A DNA stretch of 64,000 nucleotides from Pseudomonas umsongensis (GTDB lineage Bacteria; Pseudomonadota; Gammaproteobacteria; Pseudomonadales; Pseudomonadaceae): contig NZ_NIWU01000008.1 of the NCBI RefSeq assembly GCF_002236105.1, positions 62,001-126,000 of the forward strand, read 5' to 3'. The translations under genes were made by a program, and so were the position numbers. Positions 6,283 to 15,139 of the stretch are shown piece by piece; position 1 is the first letter of the stretch, and each line of letters starts with the position of its first letter. The notes below the pieces were generated by a model. That model was given only the letters and a program-made list of their open reading frames with translations, ran no database searches and was not told the origin of the DNA.

Positions 6283-9200
6283 ACCATCACCTCTCTCAAA
6301 TCCAACAGTCGTGGAGTCTTCGAAGCCAACAGCCCGATAAACTCATCGTTCGTAATCCTCTCGTCATCACCCAAGTCTTCCAGCAGAACCTGTCCTGCTA
6401 CCACTTGGTCGACGCGATCCCAAGTCTTCAACCGCTGCAGCAAGAACTTCGCCACCTGGTTCCCCACCACCAATTGTTCCTTTTCACTCAGGCTGCACAT
6501 CGCTGGCCGAATCCTGTTGATCAGGGACATGTTGTCAATCATCTGTGACCTACGGGGTGCTGCGAAGTCAGCAGAGGCGGACTGGAAAATACTGGCATTG
6601 ACGCAGACTTCATTCAGTTGCTGGAACAACGACGTTTGTTCAATCTCGACTTTGAATTCGTTCTGATCATGCACAACAAGCTGTACCTGGCCATCGCGTC
6701 CACTGTCCTGTTCAGCAATCATCGCTTTGCATTCATTGATCTGCTTAGTCAGCATCTGCATGTCGCACAGAAACATGTCCATTTTTTTGGCCACACTCTC
6801 CTTCTCAGACTGCAACTTGCCCTTCTCGAGTTCAATGCGGTCGCGCACGCTTTCGTCAAAGAAGCCACCGATCTGCTCCATGTCGTACTCAAGATCGTCT
6901 TGCTCCGCGATTTTTTCATCGCAGCCTTCGATTTCCTTCTCGAAGTCAAAATAGTGCTCCGACAGAAAATTGAGGCGAAGGGAAATTTCATTCCATAGCG
7001 AAAGCAAGCCGCCAAGGAACATCGGCCCCGTAATGAAGTGCCTGCAACGAATGCAGTTCTGCATTCCAAGATAGCCCGCCGGAGTCGCATGCCATACCTG
7101 CGTCGCACCTACAGCTGGCCCGCCGTCATCGCAACGCGACGCTGCATAAGGACATAATCCGTAGTCACGAACCAAGGTACTGCCAGCGTTCCCCGCTCGC
7201 AGCGCCATCAACGCTTGCTCACTGTTGGCGACCATTTGATGAGTCAGCTCATCAAGCCTATTTTGCGCGAGCATGTCCTGCGTCGCATAAGCCTGTTCCC
7301 TCAACGCCAGTTTTTCCCCCTCATCCATTCGACGACGTAGGACGGCAGCTCCCACCTTCACGTAGTAGATACTCATGACAATCGACGCATGCCCAGCCAG
7401 CTTCATGATCACCTCAATCGGAAGACCGAAGTCCATCACATAGGCAGTAATCAGGCTGACACGCATGCTATGCGGTGTGTACTTGGAATCGTAACGGGAC
7501 AACGTGCTGTAGCTTCCCCCCTGAACAAAGGTGGCCAAAGTCATCTTTTTTGGCTGGGTAAAGTACAGTGCTGCAGCCAACCGCTCAGCGAGACGCGCGG
7601 AGTAAGCAGGCGGCTCCTCCTCCTTGAAAGACCTGAACAGAAAACAGTTAGCCCCCTTACGCTTGAGCTGCACCTCGTTTAGATTCGTTCGCCTGCATTC
7701 CAACCACGGCATGGCACGCTTGATAGGGTTGTACTTTTCTTGCCACTTACGCAGCTTGATCATCCAGTAAACCAGCTTCTCAGGCACCCAAGGAACGTCG
7801 TATCCCTTGCCCATAAAGCTGGTCTTGTTGGAAGTGAAATGCATGCCCCAGGCGTCATCGTCGCAGCGTTGAATAAACGCATGCTTGTTTTTACGTTTGG
7901 CTAGCGGGTTTTTATTCTTAACCCATACAATCTTGTCGCCTTCGATATCAGCAATGTACTCGTCGGACTCACCAGAGTCGTTGTAGGCAATCTGGCGTCC
8001 ACGCGCAGGAATTGAAACAAGTGCATAGGCATGCATCCAGTATCCCGGATACCACAACAGGAACTTGTCGCCTTGCGTTTTAAAAACACAATCCGGGTCA
8101 GAGCGATCAATTAAACTTTCATCTACTTCAAAATAGTCGGCATCAAACTGGTGAATTCCTGCCAACTCAGAAAAAGTGGTAGCGCTTTCAGAAACCATCC
8201 ACTTCTTCATTGTATCAACATACTGAAATGCTAATGCAGGCTTTGTCGACTCGCTAGGCCCAGGTGTACCATCCCCCTTATACTCCAACGTTGCGAATGG
8301 GTTACTCGCGCCATCTACCCTGACCAACTCACCCGTGTCCTCATCCTCAATAGTGAGTTCTTTTTTCAACACTGAATCCAGATAGGCATTGACGGCCAGC
8401 AAGAGAGACCTGCCAATTTGCCTATTCGCCTGACTTTCCATCAGCGCTTTAAAAGGTTTGATATCTGTACTTTTTCTTGTCAGAAAATCTCGAGGTGTTC
8501 TGCCCAAATCATAGGGCTCTATAAAATGACGTATAAACCGGCAAATATTCGTCTCCTTGCCCGGTTGAGCTTTCACACTTTTCAACCAGTTCTGGACACT
8601 TGGGATCCAACCTACACCACAACCTTTAATGAACTCAAACGTATAGGGCTCTGGCTTATCCAAAAATACATGCCAATTCTTCCACTCCGGATAAACCTCT
8701 TCAGGGCTACTGGGCATTCTCGGATCTTTGAGCGTTGCCATTAGCTCCTTATACTCTCTGATCGTCGTACAATCGTGCGACCTGACGAGCTCCTGAAGTT
8801 CCTCGTAATTGTAGTGGCGCGCAATATTGCACAGATCGTACCAGTCGACCCACTCTTCAGCAAACATCCGATCCGGATGCGCCGGCAACATAGGATATTT
8901 CGAACGAATATTTCTATATCCTGTACTATTCTTAGTGCCGATGATCTTCACTGCACAGCGGACGTCATCCAAACAGTTGTAATTGTCAGGTAAAAGAAAA
9001 GTGTTCCAACCCGGAAAATCCTTGTATTTAGCAGTAGGATATTTGGGCAACCGGTCATCAGCCGAACAGCCGTCTTGATACTCAGTACTGGTGGTAAATC
9101 GATAAGGCGCAGCCACAGCCTTGGCTTCCTGCCAAGTTGAGCATCTTTTAAGATAAGGGCTAACCCCAAATGCCTCAGGCCAACTGATCCAATCTTTTTT

Positions 9201-9902
9201 GTAAACCTCATGGGGATTTCCGGGAAGCTTGAGGTCTTCTTTGTAACGGGCTTTGTATTCAACTTGACCAGTAATATTCAGATTACGTACAGCCCCCACA
9301 AATTCTTCATAGGTATCATACTTGCCTTTACCAGTCCTTGGAGAATTGTCGACTTTCAAAAAAAATGCCCACCCCTTCCACTCGTCTGAGTAGTGATACT
9401 CGGGACTTTTTTGAAGTAATGGATCTTGGTGATAACGCGCTTTGTAATCAGTCCTACTTTTCATTGCCAAGCGCACGGCGGCCTCAGAAGCTTCCGCCAT
9501 CGTGGCATATCGGTCTGACTTAGTCTGGCCGCTGTACTCGGCAAACCCTCGATATGCTTCGCCGTACTGGCGAATTGGGCTGCAAGGGAGTTGTGGATCC
9601 TCTTTGTAACGGCTTTTATATTCTGGCCAAGTTTTTATACCAAGTTTAATAACTGCGTCTCTGGCTTCGTCAAAGGTCAAATAGATTCGTAAACCACCTT
9701 TATAATCAACCCACCCCTTATACTCACCCTTGTAAGTTTTGGCCGGGTTACTCGGAAGCCCTGGATACTGTTTATATATTTCCAAGTAATCTTCATAGGA
9801 CGCAATGCCCATTTTCGAGACAATCGCTGAAGCTTCTGTATAACTTAGAAATTTATTAGTATTCTTTACCACACCACACTCACTCTCGCCAGGATACGCC
9901 AC
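6279..9902 (-). CDS. gmtZ: Gamma-mobile-trio protein GmtZ, large recombinase-like protein with integrase repeats
   Basis: This 1207-residue protein starts at GTG 9902. Residues about 15-430 hold seven copies of a 55-60-residue unit of the type Pfam calls phage-integrase repeat, each with a pattern like YxxxEAxxAVxxLGI, EYKxRYKEDPxLPxxP and YxxEWKGW. A tyrosine-recombinase-like catalytic part follows, with TPHSMRVSL (HxxR) at about 809, LAGHAS at about 839 and the tyrosine pair in SIYYVKVG at about 846. A Cys/His cluster (GLCPYAASRC, about 915; NCIRCRH, about 952) could bind zinc. Residues about 980-1070 are a charged coiled coil. It lies 26 bases after gmtY and overlaps gmtX. Its coding sequence is visibly AT-richer than the core genes, as expected for transferred DNA. 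Confidence 0.88.
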   Translation of the reverse strand: MAYPGESECGVVKNTNKFLSYTEASAIVSKMGIASYEDYLEIYKQYPGLPSNPAKTYKGEYKGWVDYKGGLRIYLTFDEARDAVIKLGIKTWPEYKSRYKEDPQLPCSPIRQYGEAYRGFAEYSGQTKSDRYATMAEASEAAVRLAMKSRTDYKARYHQDPLLQKSPEYHYSDEWKGWAFFLKVDNSPRTGKGKYDTYEEFVGAVRNLNITGQVEYKARYKEDLKLPGNPHEVYKKDWISWPEAFGVSPYLKRCSTWQEAKAVAAPYRFTTSTEYQDGCSADDRLPKYPTAKYKDFPGWNTFLLPDNYNCLDDVRCAVKIIGTKNSTGYRNIRSKYPMLPAHPDRMFAEEWVDWYDLCNIARHYNYEELQELVRSHDCTTIREYKELMATLKDPRMPSSPEEVYPEWKNWHVFLDKPEPYTFEFIKGCGVGWIPSVQNWLKSVKAQPGKETNICRFIRHFIEPYDLGRTPRDFLTRKSTDIKPFKALMESQANRQIGRSLLLAVNAYLDSVLKKELTIEDEDTGELVRVDGASNPFATLEYKGDGTPGPSESTKPALAFQYVDTMKKWMVSESATTFSELAGIHQFDADYFEVDESLIDRSDPDCVFKTQGDKFLLWYPGYWMHAYALVSIPARGRQIAYNDSGESDEYIADIEGDKIVWVKNKNPLAKRKNKHAFIQRCDDDAWGMHFTSNKTSFMGKGYDVPWVPEKLVYWMIKLRKWQEKYNPIKRAMPWLECRRTNLNEVQLKRKGANCFLFRSFKEEEPPAYSARLAERLAAALYFTQPKKMTLATFVQGGSYSTLSRYDSKYTPHSMRVSLITAYVMDFGLPIEVIMKLAGHASIVMSIYYVKVGAAVLRRRMDEGEKLALREQAYATQDMLAQNRLDELTHQMVANSEQALMALRAGNAGSTLVRDYGLCPYAASRCDDGGPAVGATQVWHATPAGYLGMQNCIRCRHFITGPMFLGGLLSLWNEISLRLNFLSEHYFDFEKEIEGCDEKIAEQDDLEYDMEQIGGFFDESVRDRIELEKGKLQSEKESVAKKMDMFLCDMQMLTKQINECKAMIAEQDSGRDGQVQLVVHDQNEFKVEIEQTSLFQQLNEVCVNASIFQSASADFAAPRRSQMIDNMSLINRIRPAMCSLSEKEQLVVGNQVAKFLLQRLKTWDRVDQVVAGQVLLEDLGDDERITNDEFIGLLASKTPRLLDLREVMV

Positions 9903-9928
9903 AACTTTTAAAGCTTATTTTTACTGAT

Positions 9929-11311
9929 TTATTTTTTATACTTTAAAAATCTATCTTTAATTTTCTCAGCATGCTCAAAGCTAGCCCTTGACTCCTCATC
10001 CGTTTGGTTGATATAGACCAAACATGAATCCGGATGTTTTTGATGCAAAGCTTTCTGAATCTCGATTTGCGATAAACCATAAGCGTGCAATCGAAACCCA
10101 TAGGCATGCCGATGGCCATGCTCCGTAGTACCCAACTGCTTTTCATGCTCCAGACCGATCCGATTTACCGCACTCTTATGCTGCCGCGTAAAATTTTTCA
10201 GGGTCTCAGGCTCACCTTTGCTATTGGTAAAGGCGTAGGGATGTTCCGCACCTACAGGCGCATTGACTCGCTGATACGCCAAGTAGTGCTCGAAGGTATG
10301 CAGAAATTCTTTTGCCATCGAAACGGGCGAAAACTGCACCTGAAAATACTTTTGAGTGGCGTCATTCAATAAAGGGGCTTTCCAACCCGCATGCAGTGCT
10401 TCAGATCTCGGATAATCAGTTCTAGGTTTTAATCGATACCGGCGCGCTAGGAACTCTCTCCTAGAGCCATATCGTTCGTCAGGAGACGCCCCAAATGAGG
10501 GGTGGTAAATCCTGACAACCGCCTCACCTCGTTTTTTGTCGGCAATGATGTCCTGCAGGTAAAGCTGGAACGCCTCACTTTTTCTGATACCCCCATAGTG
10601 CATCAGTAAGGTTAGCGCTCGCCCTTTGTAATCGATGAAGGCGTGCTTACCGGCATCAGGGTTTTCACTACGGCGCACCCAACCATTGACCAATAGGTTG
10701 TGGATCTCATTCTCTGGAAAACGCTTAATCACGCGCCCACTTGACTTCGGTGTCCTGCTCGTCCGAATACCTCGAACCAATTCGTTCCTCCTGGCCGCCT
10801 CATCGGGATCGCTCAAGTGAGATAGGAAGACGCCGGCCTCCTTGTTGTAATAGGCGCACCAATTCAACCTCTCCTCTGCAGAGTTCGCCTTGCGGAAAGG
10901 ATTCGCGCGTTTGGTGTGGTACTCCGGACGCTCAGCCAACCAATCCGTGTATTTGGTCAGGTGGTACAAAAGCGTGCGGAAGTCATCGGGCTTTCGAGGT
11001 ACCCAGTACAGGCCACTCGGGTCGTTCAAGGTCTCGGAGTTGATCGTCCCAAATTCAATCGCTTGAGCGAAGGCAGCCAACAGCTCTCTCGTCTCCTCGA
11101 ACCTGCCCGCATTCGCATTGAGGTACTGGATCAGAATCCTCACCGCGAACCCGCTCCTTTCCCTCCACGACGCACTCTTAGTTGGCTCGCTTGCCAGATA
11201 TCTCAGGTGCGAGATCAACACCCCCCCCTGCGTCAGCACACCGGGCAGCTGGATCTCACGCCCCGTATCGTCGTTTCGATACCGAACCTTCACTTTGGTT
11301 ACGTAAGCCAT
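9929..11311 (-). CDS. gmtY: Gamma-mobile-trio tyrosine recombinase GmtY
   Basis: This 460-residue protein starts at ATG 11311 with GGAAG nearby. The N-terminal 200 residues look like a core-binding, SAM-like region (SASWRERSGFAVRILIQYLN). The catalytic domain has the first Arg in LMHYGGIRKSEAF (about 240), the box II motif HGHRHAYGF (about 398) and the nucleophilic Tyr in DSCLVYIN (about 431). It therefore should cut and rejoin DNA like lambda Int. It is the first gene of the trio and lies 150 bases from the island's right end, where recombinases usually sit. Two recombinase-type proteins plus a small third gene also recall the Tn554 TnpABC arrangement. Confidence 0.9.
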   Translation of the reverse strand: MAYVTKVKVRYRNDDTGREIQLPGVLTQGGVLISHLRYLASEPTKSASWRERSGFAVRILIQYLNANAGRFEETRELLAAFAQAIEFGTINSETLNDPSGLYWVPRKPDDFRTLLYHLTKYTDWLAERPEYHTKRANPFRKANSAEERLNWCAYYNKEAGVFLSHLSDPDEAARRNELVRGIRTSRTPKSSGRVIKRFPENEIHNLLVNGWVRRSENPDAGKHAFIDYKGRALTLLMHYGGIRKSEAFQLYLQDIIADKKRGEAVVRIYHPSFGASPDERYGSRREFLARRYRLKPRTDYPRSEALHAGWKAPLLNDATQKYFQVQFSPVSMAKEFLHTFEHYLAYQRVNAPVGAEHPYAFTNSKGEPETLKNFTRQHKSAVNRIGLEHEKQLGTTEHGHRHAYGFRLHAYGLSQIEIQKALHQKHPDSCLVYINQTDEESRASFEHAEKIKDRFLKYKK

Positions 11312-11463
11312 CGTCTTCCATCCCCAGCGTCTCTCACGCGGTCATAGTATTTAGTATTTATTATGTGGATATTACGTATAGCCTACGGTGGAGAAATGCA
11401 GAAAGCCACCCCCCTTTTGAGAGGGACTCGGGGGAAATAGTATGTATTTGGTAGGAGTGCTAA
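11312..11463. other. Island right terminus between gmtY and the greB junction
   Basis: This 150-base stretch has no gene. It is AT-rich near gmtY (TAGTATTTAGTATTTATTATG at 11346-11365) and contains hairpin-prone arms GGTGG/CCACC around 11391-11413 and a C-run facing a G-run (CCCCCC, GGGGG) around 11409-11435. It ends in GGAGTGCTAA. Recombinase binding sites and the gmtY promoter must lie here if the element is active; I cannot define them. Confidence 0.5.
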
Positions 11464-11793
11464 TACACCTATGGCAAGAAAATGCTGCGCGAAATCGACA
11501 GTCGCGTGCGCTTCCTGACCAAACGCCTGGAAGCCCTCAAGGTCGTCAGCGAAAAGCCCAGCGATCCGAACAAAGTTTATTTTGGCGCTTGGGTCACGAT
11601 TGAAGACGAGGATGGCAAGCAATCACGCTATCGCATCGTCGGACCGGATGAACTGGACCTGAAACAGGGCTTGATCAGCATCGACTCGCCCTTGGCCCGC
11701 GCCCTGATCGGCAAGGCCCTGGACGCCGAAGTACGGGTCCAGACACCGACGGGTGAGCAGTGTGTGTACATCGTCGAGATCGACTATCCCTGA
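11464..11793 (+). pseudogene. greB: greB, 5' truncated by the island
   Basis: The frame opens YTYGKKMLREIDSRVRFLTK and continues through FGAWVTIEDEDG, YRIVGPDELD and ISIDSPLARALIGKALDAEV, the C-terminal part of transcript-cleavage factor GreB. The lost part is the first helix of the coiled coil and the acidic tip (the conserved GDRSENAEY region) that inserts into the RNA polymerase secondary channel. TAA at 11461-11463 closes the frame immediately upstream. The first usable codon is ATG 11482, without a good ribosome binding site. A 103-residue domain could at most bind polymerase without stimulating cleavage. Confidence 0.88.
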
Positions 11794-11807
11794 GGCTTCA
11801 ACGGGCC

Positions 11808-12116
11808 TCAGCGACGGGTAATCAGCCCTTGCCGGGCGACGCGGGTCAGTTGCCTGATCATTTCCGGGGCGTCTTCGACGCTTGGCGACTGAATCACTGC
11901 CAGGTCAAAACTGTCCGCGGCAAAGCGCGCCAGGGATTCACCGTCTTCGACAAACTGGATCAGGAAAGCTGCTGGCCCACCGGTACGACGTGGCCAACCA
12001 TCGAGATAACGCAGGAGCGTCGGCTGATGTTTACCGCCAAGCAGGATTTTTGGATTGCGCTGGGTGAGATGTGCCGTGATCGGCGCGGGACGTACAACAG
12101 GGCTTAGTGCATTCAT
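11808..12116 (-). CDS. Conserved hypothetical protein convergent with greB
   Basis: ATG 12116 (MNALSPVVRPAPITAHLTQR) gives 102 residues. The sequence has a short Rossmann-like half: KILLGGKHQPTLLRYLDGWP, then FDLAVIQSPSVEDAPEMIRQL and VARQGLI. This recalls the last strands and helices of a methyltransferase-type fold, but no SAM-binding motif is present. A TTG 51 bases further upstream would extend it; the ATG start fits the composition better. I know no function. Confidence 0.6.
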   Translation of the reverse strand: MNALSPVVRPAPITAHLTQRNPKILLGGKHQPTLLRYLDGWPRRTGGPAAFLIQFVEDGESLARFAADSFDLAVIQSPSVEDAPEMIRQLTRVARQGLITRR

Positions 12117-12320
12117 CGAGTCGTGTCTCAGCCTCAAAAAGTCTGCATGGCAGGTGAGAGGCAACACCGAACCAGCGCTTTAGCGGTATTTCGAAGCCTG
12201 CTTCAAGCTTCTGTCGGTAACTCAATGAGTTACCTGGCGCCCCGCAAGTAGCTGTTTAAATCGGCGCATGGGCAGCATCCTAGAGAAGCTGACCGGACAG
12301 TGTCAAGAATGACGCACAAC

Positions 12321-12351
12321 AAAAAAGGCTCGTCCAATCAAGCGACGAGCC
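12321..12351 (-). terminator. Terminator after the molybdenum hydroxylase operon
   Basis: The stem GGCTCGTC/GACGAGCC (12327-12334 and 12344-12351) is followed on the minus strand by a six-T run at 12321-12326. It lies about 40 bases after the xdhC stop. Confidence 0.85.
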
Positions 12352-12388
12352 TCCTTTCGAACAAGCCTTAGCCCTGACAGGGACTGCA

Positions 12389-13360
12389 TCACAGCCGATC
12401 GCGAGGGATCCCGCTGCGAATTCGCAGGATATCGGCAAGTACCGCCAGGGCGATTTCCGCCGGGGTCTTGCTGCCCAGGTTCAGCCCGATGGGCGCATGG
12501 ATCCGCGCCAGTTGCGCTTCACCCAGCCCACCAATGCGCCGCAAGCGCTCGAAGCGCTTTTGCGAAGTCTGCAGTGATCCCATCACGCCGATGTAGAACG
12601 CGTCGGTACGCACCGCTTCCATCATCGCCAGGTCATCGATGCGCGGATCGTGGGTCAGCGCCACCACCGCCGTGTCGCTGTGGCAGCCCCCGTCGGCGAT
12701 GAACACCGAGGGCAATTGACGACGAATCTCCACGTTATCCAGCACCACGCCTTCCAGCACTTCGTCCCGCGGATCGCAAAGAATCACCTCGAAGCCCAGG
12801 CCCACGGCGAACTCCGCGCAGGCCTGCGCGACACTGGAGTACCCGGCCAGCAACAGGCGCTGTGCCGCGCCGATGCGCAGCCTGACGCGATCAATCTCGC
12901 GCTCGACGCGCACACCCTGCTCGCGATCATCGAACAGACTGCGCACGCCGCTGGCCAGGTCGACTTCACGGATCAGCCGGCGCCGGCCCAATAGCGCCGA
13001 CTCCAGCTCCCGCAGATGCGCCTGCACCTCACAGACAGGCTCAAGCTTTTCCACCAGCACATCGAGCACTCCACCGCAGGGCAGGCTGACCCGCGAGCGC
13101 GGGTCATCGCCTTCGCCGTAGCGCACGACGCTGACCGCTTGCTCGAATGCACCTTCGGCGACGCGTTCGAGGAAGTCCTCCTCGACACACCCACCGGACA
13201 GCGATCCGATCCACTGCCCGTCAGCATTCACCGCCAGCAACGAACCCGGCGCTCGAGGCGCCGAGCCGTAGGTGGCCAGTACGCTGCACAGCCACACACG
13301 CTGTCCGGCCGCCGACCATGCCAGCGCGCGCCGCACTACCTGCAGATCCAGATGCTGCAT
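12389..13360 (-). CDS. XdhC/CoxI-family maturation protein
   Basis: I chose ATG 13360 (MQHLDLQVVRRALAW), one base past the stop of the cytochrome gene; the product is 323 residues. The N-terminal XdhC/CoxI domain has YGSAPRAPGSLLAVN and LSGGCVEEDFLERV. The C-terminal Rossmann-like part has LLLAGYSSVAQACAEFAVGLGF, VVALTHDPRIDD and YIGVMGSLQTSQKRFERL. XdhC proteins bind molybdenum cofactor and deliver it, usually sulfurated, to molybdenum hydroxylases. As the last gene of this operon it probably matures the Mo subunit encoded at 15132-17963 before that enzyme is exported folded by the Tat pathway. Confidence 0.88.
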   Translation of the reverse strand: MQHLDLQVVRRALAWSAAGQRVWLCSVLATYGSAPRAPGSLLAVNADGQWIGSLSGGCVEEDFLERVAEGAFEQAVSVVRYGEGDDPRSRVSLPCGGVLDVLVEKLEPVCEVQAHLRELESALLGRRRLIREVDLASGVRSLFDDREQGVRVEREIDRVRLRIGAAQRLLLAGYSSVAQACAEFAVGLGFEVILCDPRDEVLEGVVLDNVEIRRQLPSVFIADGGCHSDTAVVALTHDPRIDDLAMMEAVRTDAFYIGVMGSLQTSQKRFERLRRIGGLGEAQLARIHAPIGLNLGSKTPAEIALAVLADILRIRSGIPRDRL

Positions 13361-13361
13361 G

Positions 13362-14597
13362 TCAGTGCGCCTTGTGCTCGAGCGGCGGCGCGTCAGCCCG
13401 CAGCTTCTGCACATCGTTCAAGGCCAGGTCACCCGGTTGACCGCCCCACGCCTGGCGCAGGTAGTTCAACAGGTCCGCAAGCTGCTCGTCGGTGAGCTTT
13501 TGCGCGAAACCGGGCATGGGTTGCATGTGTTCGAAGCCGGCGAATTTCTGCTCGCCGATGCCATCGTCGATCACCCGAACCAGGTTGCGCGGATCTTCCA
13601 GGCGCAGGGTGGTATTGCCGCGCATGGCGACGGCAATATGCGGTTTGCCTTCGCCACCCGGCGCGTGGCAACCGGCACAGACGTTCAGGTAGTCCTGCCG
13701 ACCGCGCTGTGCGCTGGCACTGAGCTGGTCCAGCGGGACGTCGGTCAAGACTTTCGCCGCTGGCGGCTGGTCGCCGAGGAGGAAGGTTGCCATCGCCGCC
13801 AGGTCCGGATCGCTGAGGCCCTGGGTACTGTTGTGGAACACCGGGAACATCTCGTTGAACATGGTGCCCTGGGCGCTCATGCCGTGCTTGAGGAACGAGC
13901 TCAGGTCCTGGTGATTCCAGCCACGGGCCGCCAGGTCAGTGGCCAAGAGACTTGGCGCCAGGTAGCCGTTGAGAATACCGCCGGTCATGCGTTTATCCTG
14001 CTGCATCGCACCCGGCAGACCGCGTGGGGTGTGGCATTCGCCACAGTGACCGAGCACGTCGACCATGTACTGGCCGCGCTTCCAGGCTTCGCTTTTGCCT
14101 TCGGTCGGAGCCAGCTTCACGTCCTTGCCGTACATCATGTTCCAGCCCATCAGGCCCAGGCGCACGTTGAACGGAAAACTCAGGCTTGTGACCGGCGCGG
14201 CGCGCTCAATCGGCTCGACGGTTTTCAGGTAGGCGTGGATCGCGTCGGAATCCTCACGCGGCACCAGGTGATACGAGGTGTAGGGCATCGCCGGGTACAG
14301 GTTGGCGCCATCACGTCGCTTGCCTTCGGTGAGCGCCGCGAAGAATTCATCATCGCTGTACAAGCCGATGCCGTGCTCTTTGCTCGGGGTGATGTTGGTG
14401 CCGTAGATCGTACCGAACGGCGAGACGATCGGCAGGCCGCCTGCATAGGGCGCGCCACCCGGTGCGGTGTGGCAAGCCATGCAGTCAGCCGCGCGGGCGA
14501 GGTATTCGCCGCGCTTGACCTGATCATCCGCCTGCGCCAGCAACACGGGCGCAGCCAGGCCGACCGCCAGGGTCAGGCGGGTAAGTAATTGCTTCAT
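13362..14597 (-). CDS. Periplasmic triheme cytochrome c, electron acceptor subunit
   Basis: ATG 14597 (MKQLLTRLTLAVGLAAPVLL) has AGGAGG just upstream and begins with a Sec signal peptide ending near AQAD. The mature part carries three CXXCH heme sites: CMACH near residue 38, CGECH near 187 and CAGCH near 310. Each is followed by distal Met-containing segments. This layout is that of the cytochrome subunit of gluconate, alcohol or molybdenum-hydroxylase type periplasmic dehydrogenases. With the Mo and 2Fe-2S subunits encoded upstream, it should take electrons from the 2Fe-2S protein and pass them to the respiratory chain. Confidence 0.9.
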   Translation of the reverse strand: MKQLLTRLTLAVGLAAPVLLAQADDQVKRGEYLARAADCMACHTAPGGAPYAGGLPIVSPFGTIYGTNITPSKEHGIGLYSDDEFFAALTEGKRRDGANLYPAMPYTSYHLVPREDSDAIHAYLKTVEPIERAAPVTSLSFPFNVRLGLMGWNMMYGKDVKLAPTEGKSEAWKRGQYMVDVLGHCGECHTPRGLPGAMQQDKRMTGGILNGYLAPSLLATDLAARGWNHQDLSSFLKHGMSAQGTMFNEMFPVFHNSTQGLSDPDLAAMATFLLGDQPPAAKVLTDVPLDQLSASAQRGRQDYLNVCAGCHAPGGEGKPHIAVAMRGNTTLRLEDPRNLVRVIDDGIGEQKFAGFEHMQPMPGFAQKLTDEQLADLLNYLRQAWGGQPGDLALNDVQKLRADAPPLEHKAH

Positions 14598-14599
14598 GC

Positions 14600-15139
14600 T
14601 TAGCCCTCCTTGACCAGGCCGAGATCGGTCAGCACGTTGCGCGTGGCGCTGTAGTAGCGCACGTATCCGGTGCAACGGCAGATGTGATGACCGAGGCTGT
14701 CCTCGATGACTTTTTCCAGCTGGCTCTTGACGATCGGCTGACGCTGCAGCTTTTCCACCAGCACCGTCGCGGCATTCACGAAACCTGGCGCGCAGTAACT
14801 GCACTGGAAGGCGAACTCATCGACGAAGCGCTGCTGGATCGGGTTCAACTCGGTGACCTTGCCCTCGTCGTCACGGGTGGCATGACCTTCGATGGTCCGA
14901 ACTTTCTTGCCTTCGAAATAGTGTGCGCCGGTGATGCAGGTGCGCACTTCTTCACTGGTGCCGTCGGGGTTGTCGACGATCACCACGCAGGCGTGGCAAA
15001 TGCCTTGGCCGCAGCCCAGGCGCGAGCCAGTGAGGTTCTTGTACTCGTGCAGGTAGTCGATCATCGGCAGGTCATCAGGGATGTCCACCGGGCCGACGGA
15101 TTGACCGTTGAGGGTCAGTTGAAGCGGACGGTTAGCCAT
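14600..15139 (-). CDS. 2Fe-2S subunit of a xanthine dehydrogenase-family hydroxylase
   Basis: ATG 15139 (MANRPLQLTLNGQSVG) has GGAGG upstream and overlaps the Mo-subunit stop by 8 bases; the product is 179 residues. The plant-type ferredoxin domain has CGQGICHACVV and a later Cys in VRTCITG. The helical second domain has FQCSYCAPGF and HHICRCTGYVRYY, holding the other cluster. This is the standard small subunit of aldehyde oxidase/xanthine dehydrogenase enzymes such as isoquinoline 1-oxidoreductase or nicotinate dehydrogenase. It would pass electrons from the molybdenum site to the triheme cytochrome. Confidence 0.92.
   Translation of the reverse strand: MANRPLQLTLNGQSVGPVDIPDDLPMIDYLHEYKNLTGSRLGCGQGICHACVVIVDNPDGTSEEVRTCITGAHYFEGKKVRTIEGHATRDDEGKVTELNPIQQRFVDEFAFQCSYCAPGFVNAATVLVEKLQRQPIVKSQLEKVIEDSLGHHICRCTGYVRYYSATRNVLTDLGLVKEG

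Larger units (their letters stand above)
1..11463. mobile_element. GMT-type genomic island, right end inside greB; left end outside the window
   Basis: The right end is precise: greB codons resume at 11464 directly after an island TAA. The gmt trio lies at that end, reading inward. Genes further left are accessory in type (H-NS-like protein, orphan antitoxin, unknown small proteins, a decayed gene), and the 5' half of greB is not found anywhere in 1-11463. That favours an element continuing past the left edge, though a deletion of the greB 5' half cannot be excluded. I assign the whole of 1-11463 to it only tentatively; 5686-11463 is secure. Confidence 0.65.

Noticed and set aside
1..11463. 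Search for the 5' half of greB (MSRYRPP-like start and GDRSENAEY) on the left
   Set aside because: No plus-strand frame in this interval matches it, so the left junction could not be placed in the window.
13272..14588. 438-codon plus-strand frame opposite the cytochrome c gene
   Set aside because: The minus-strand frame has signal peptide and three CXXCH motifs; the plus frame has none and is an antisense artefact.
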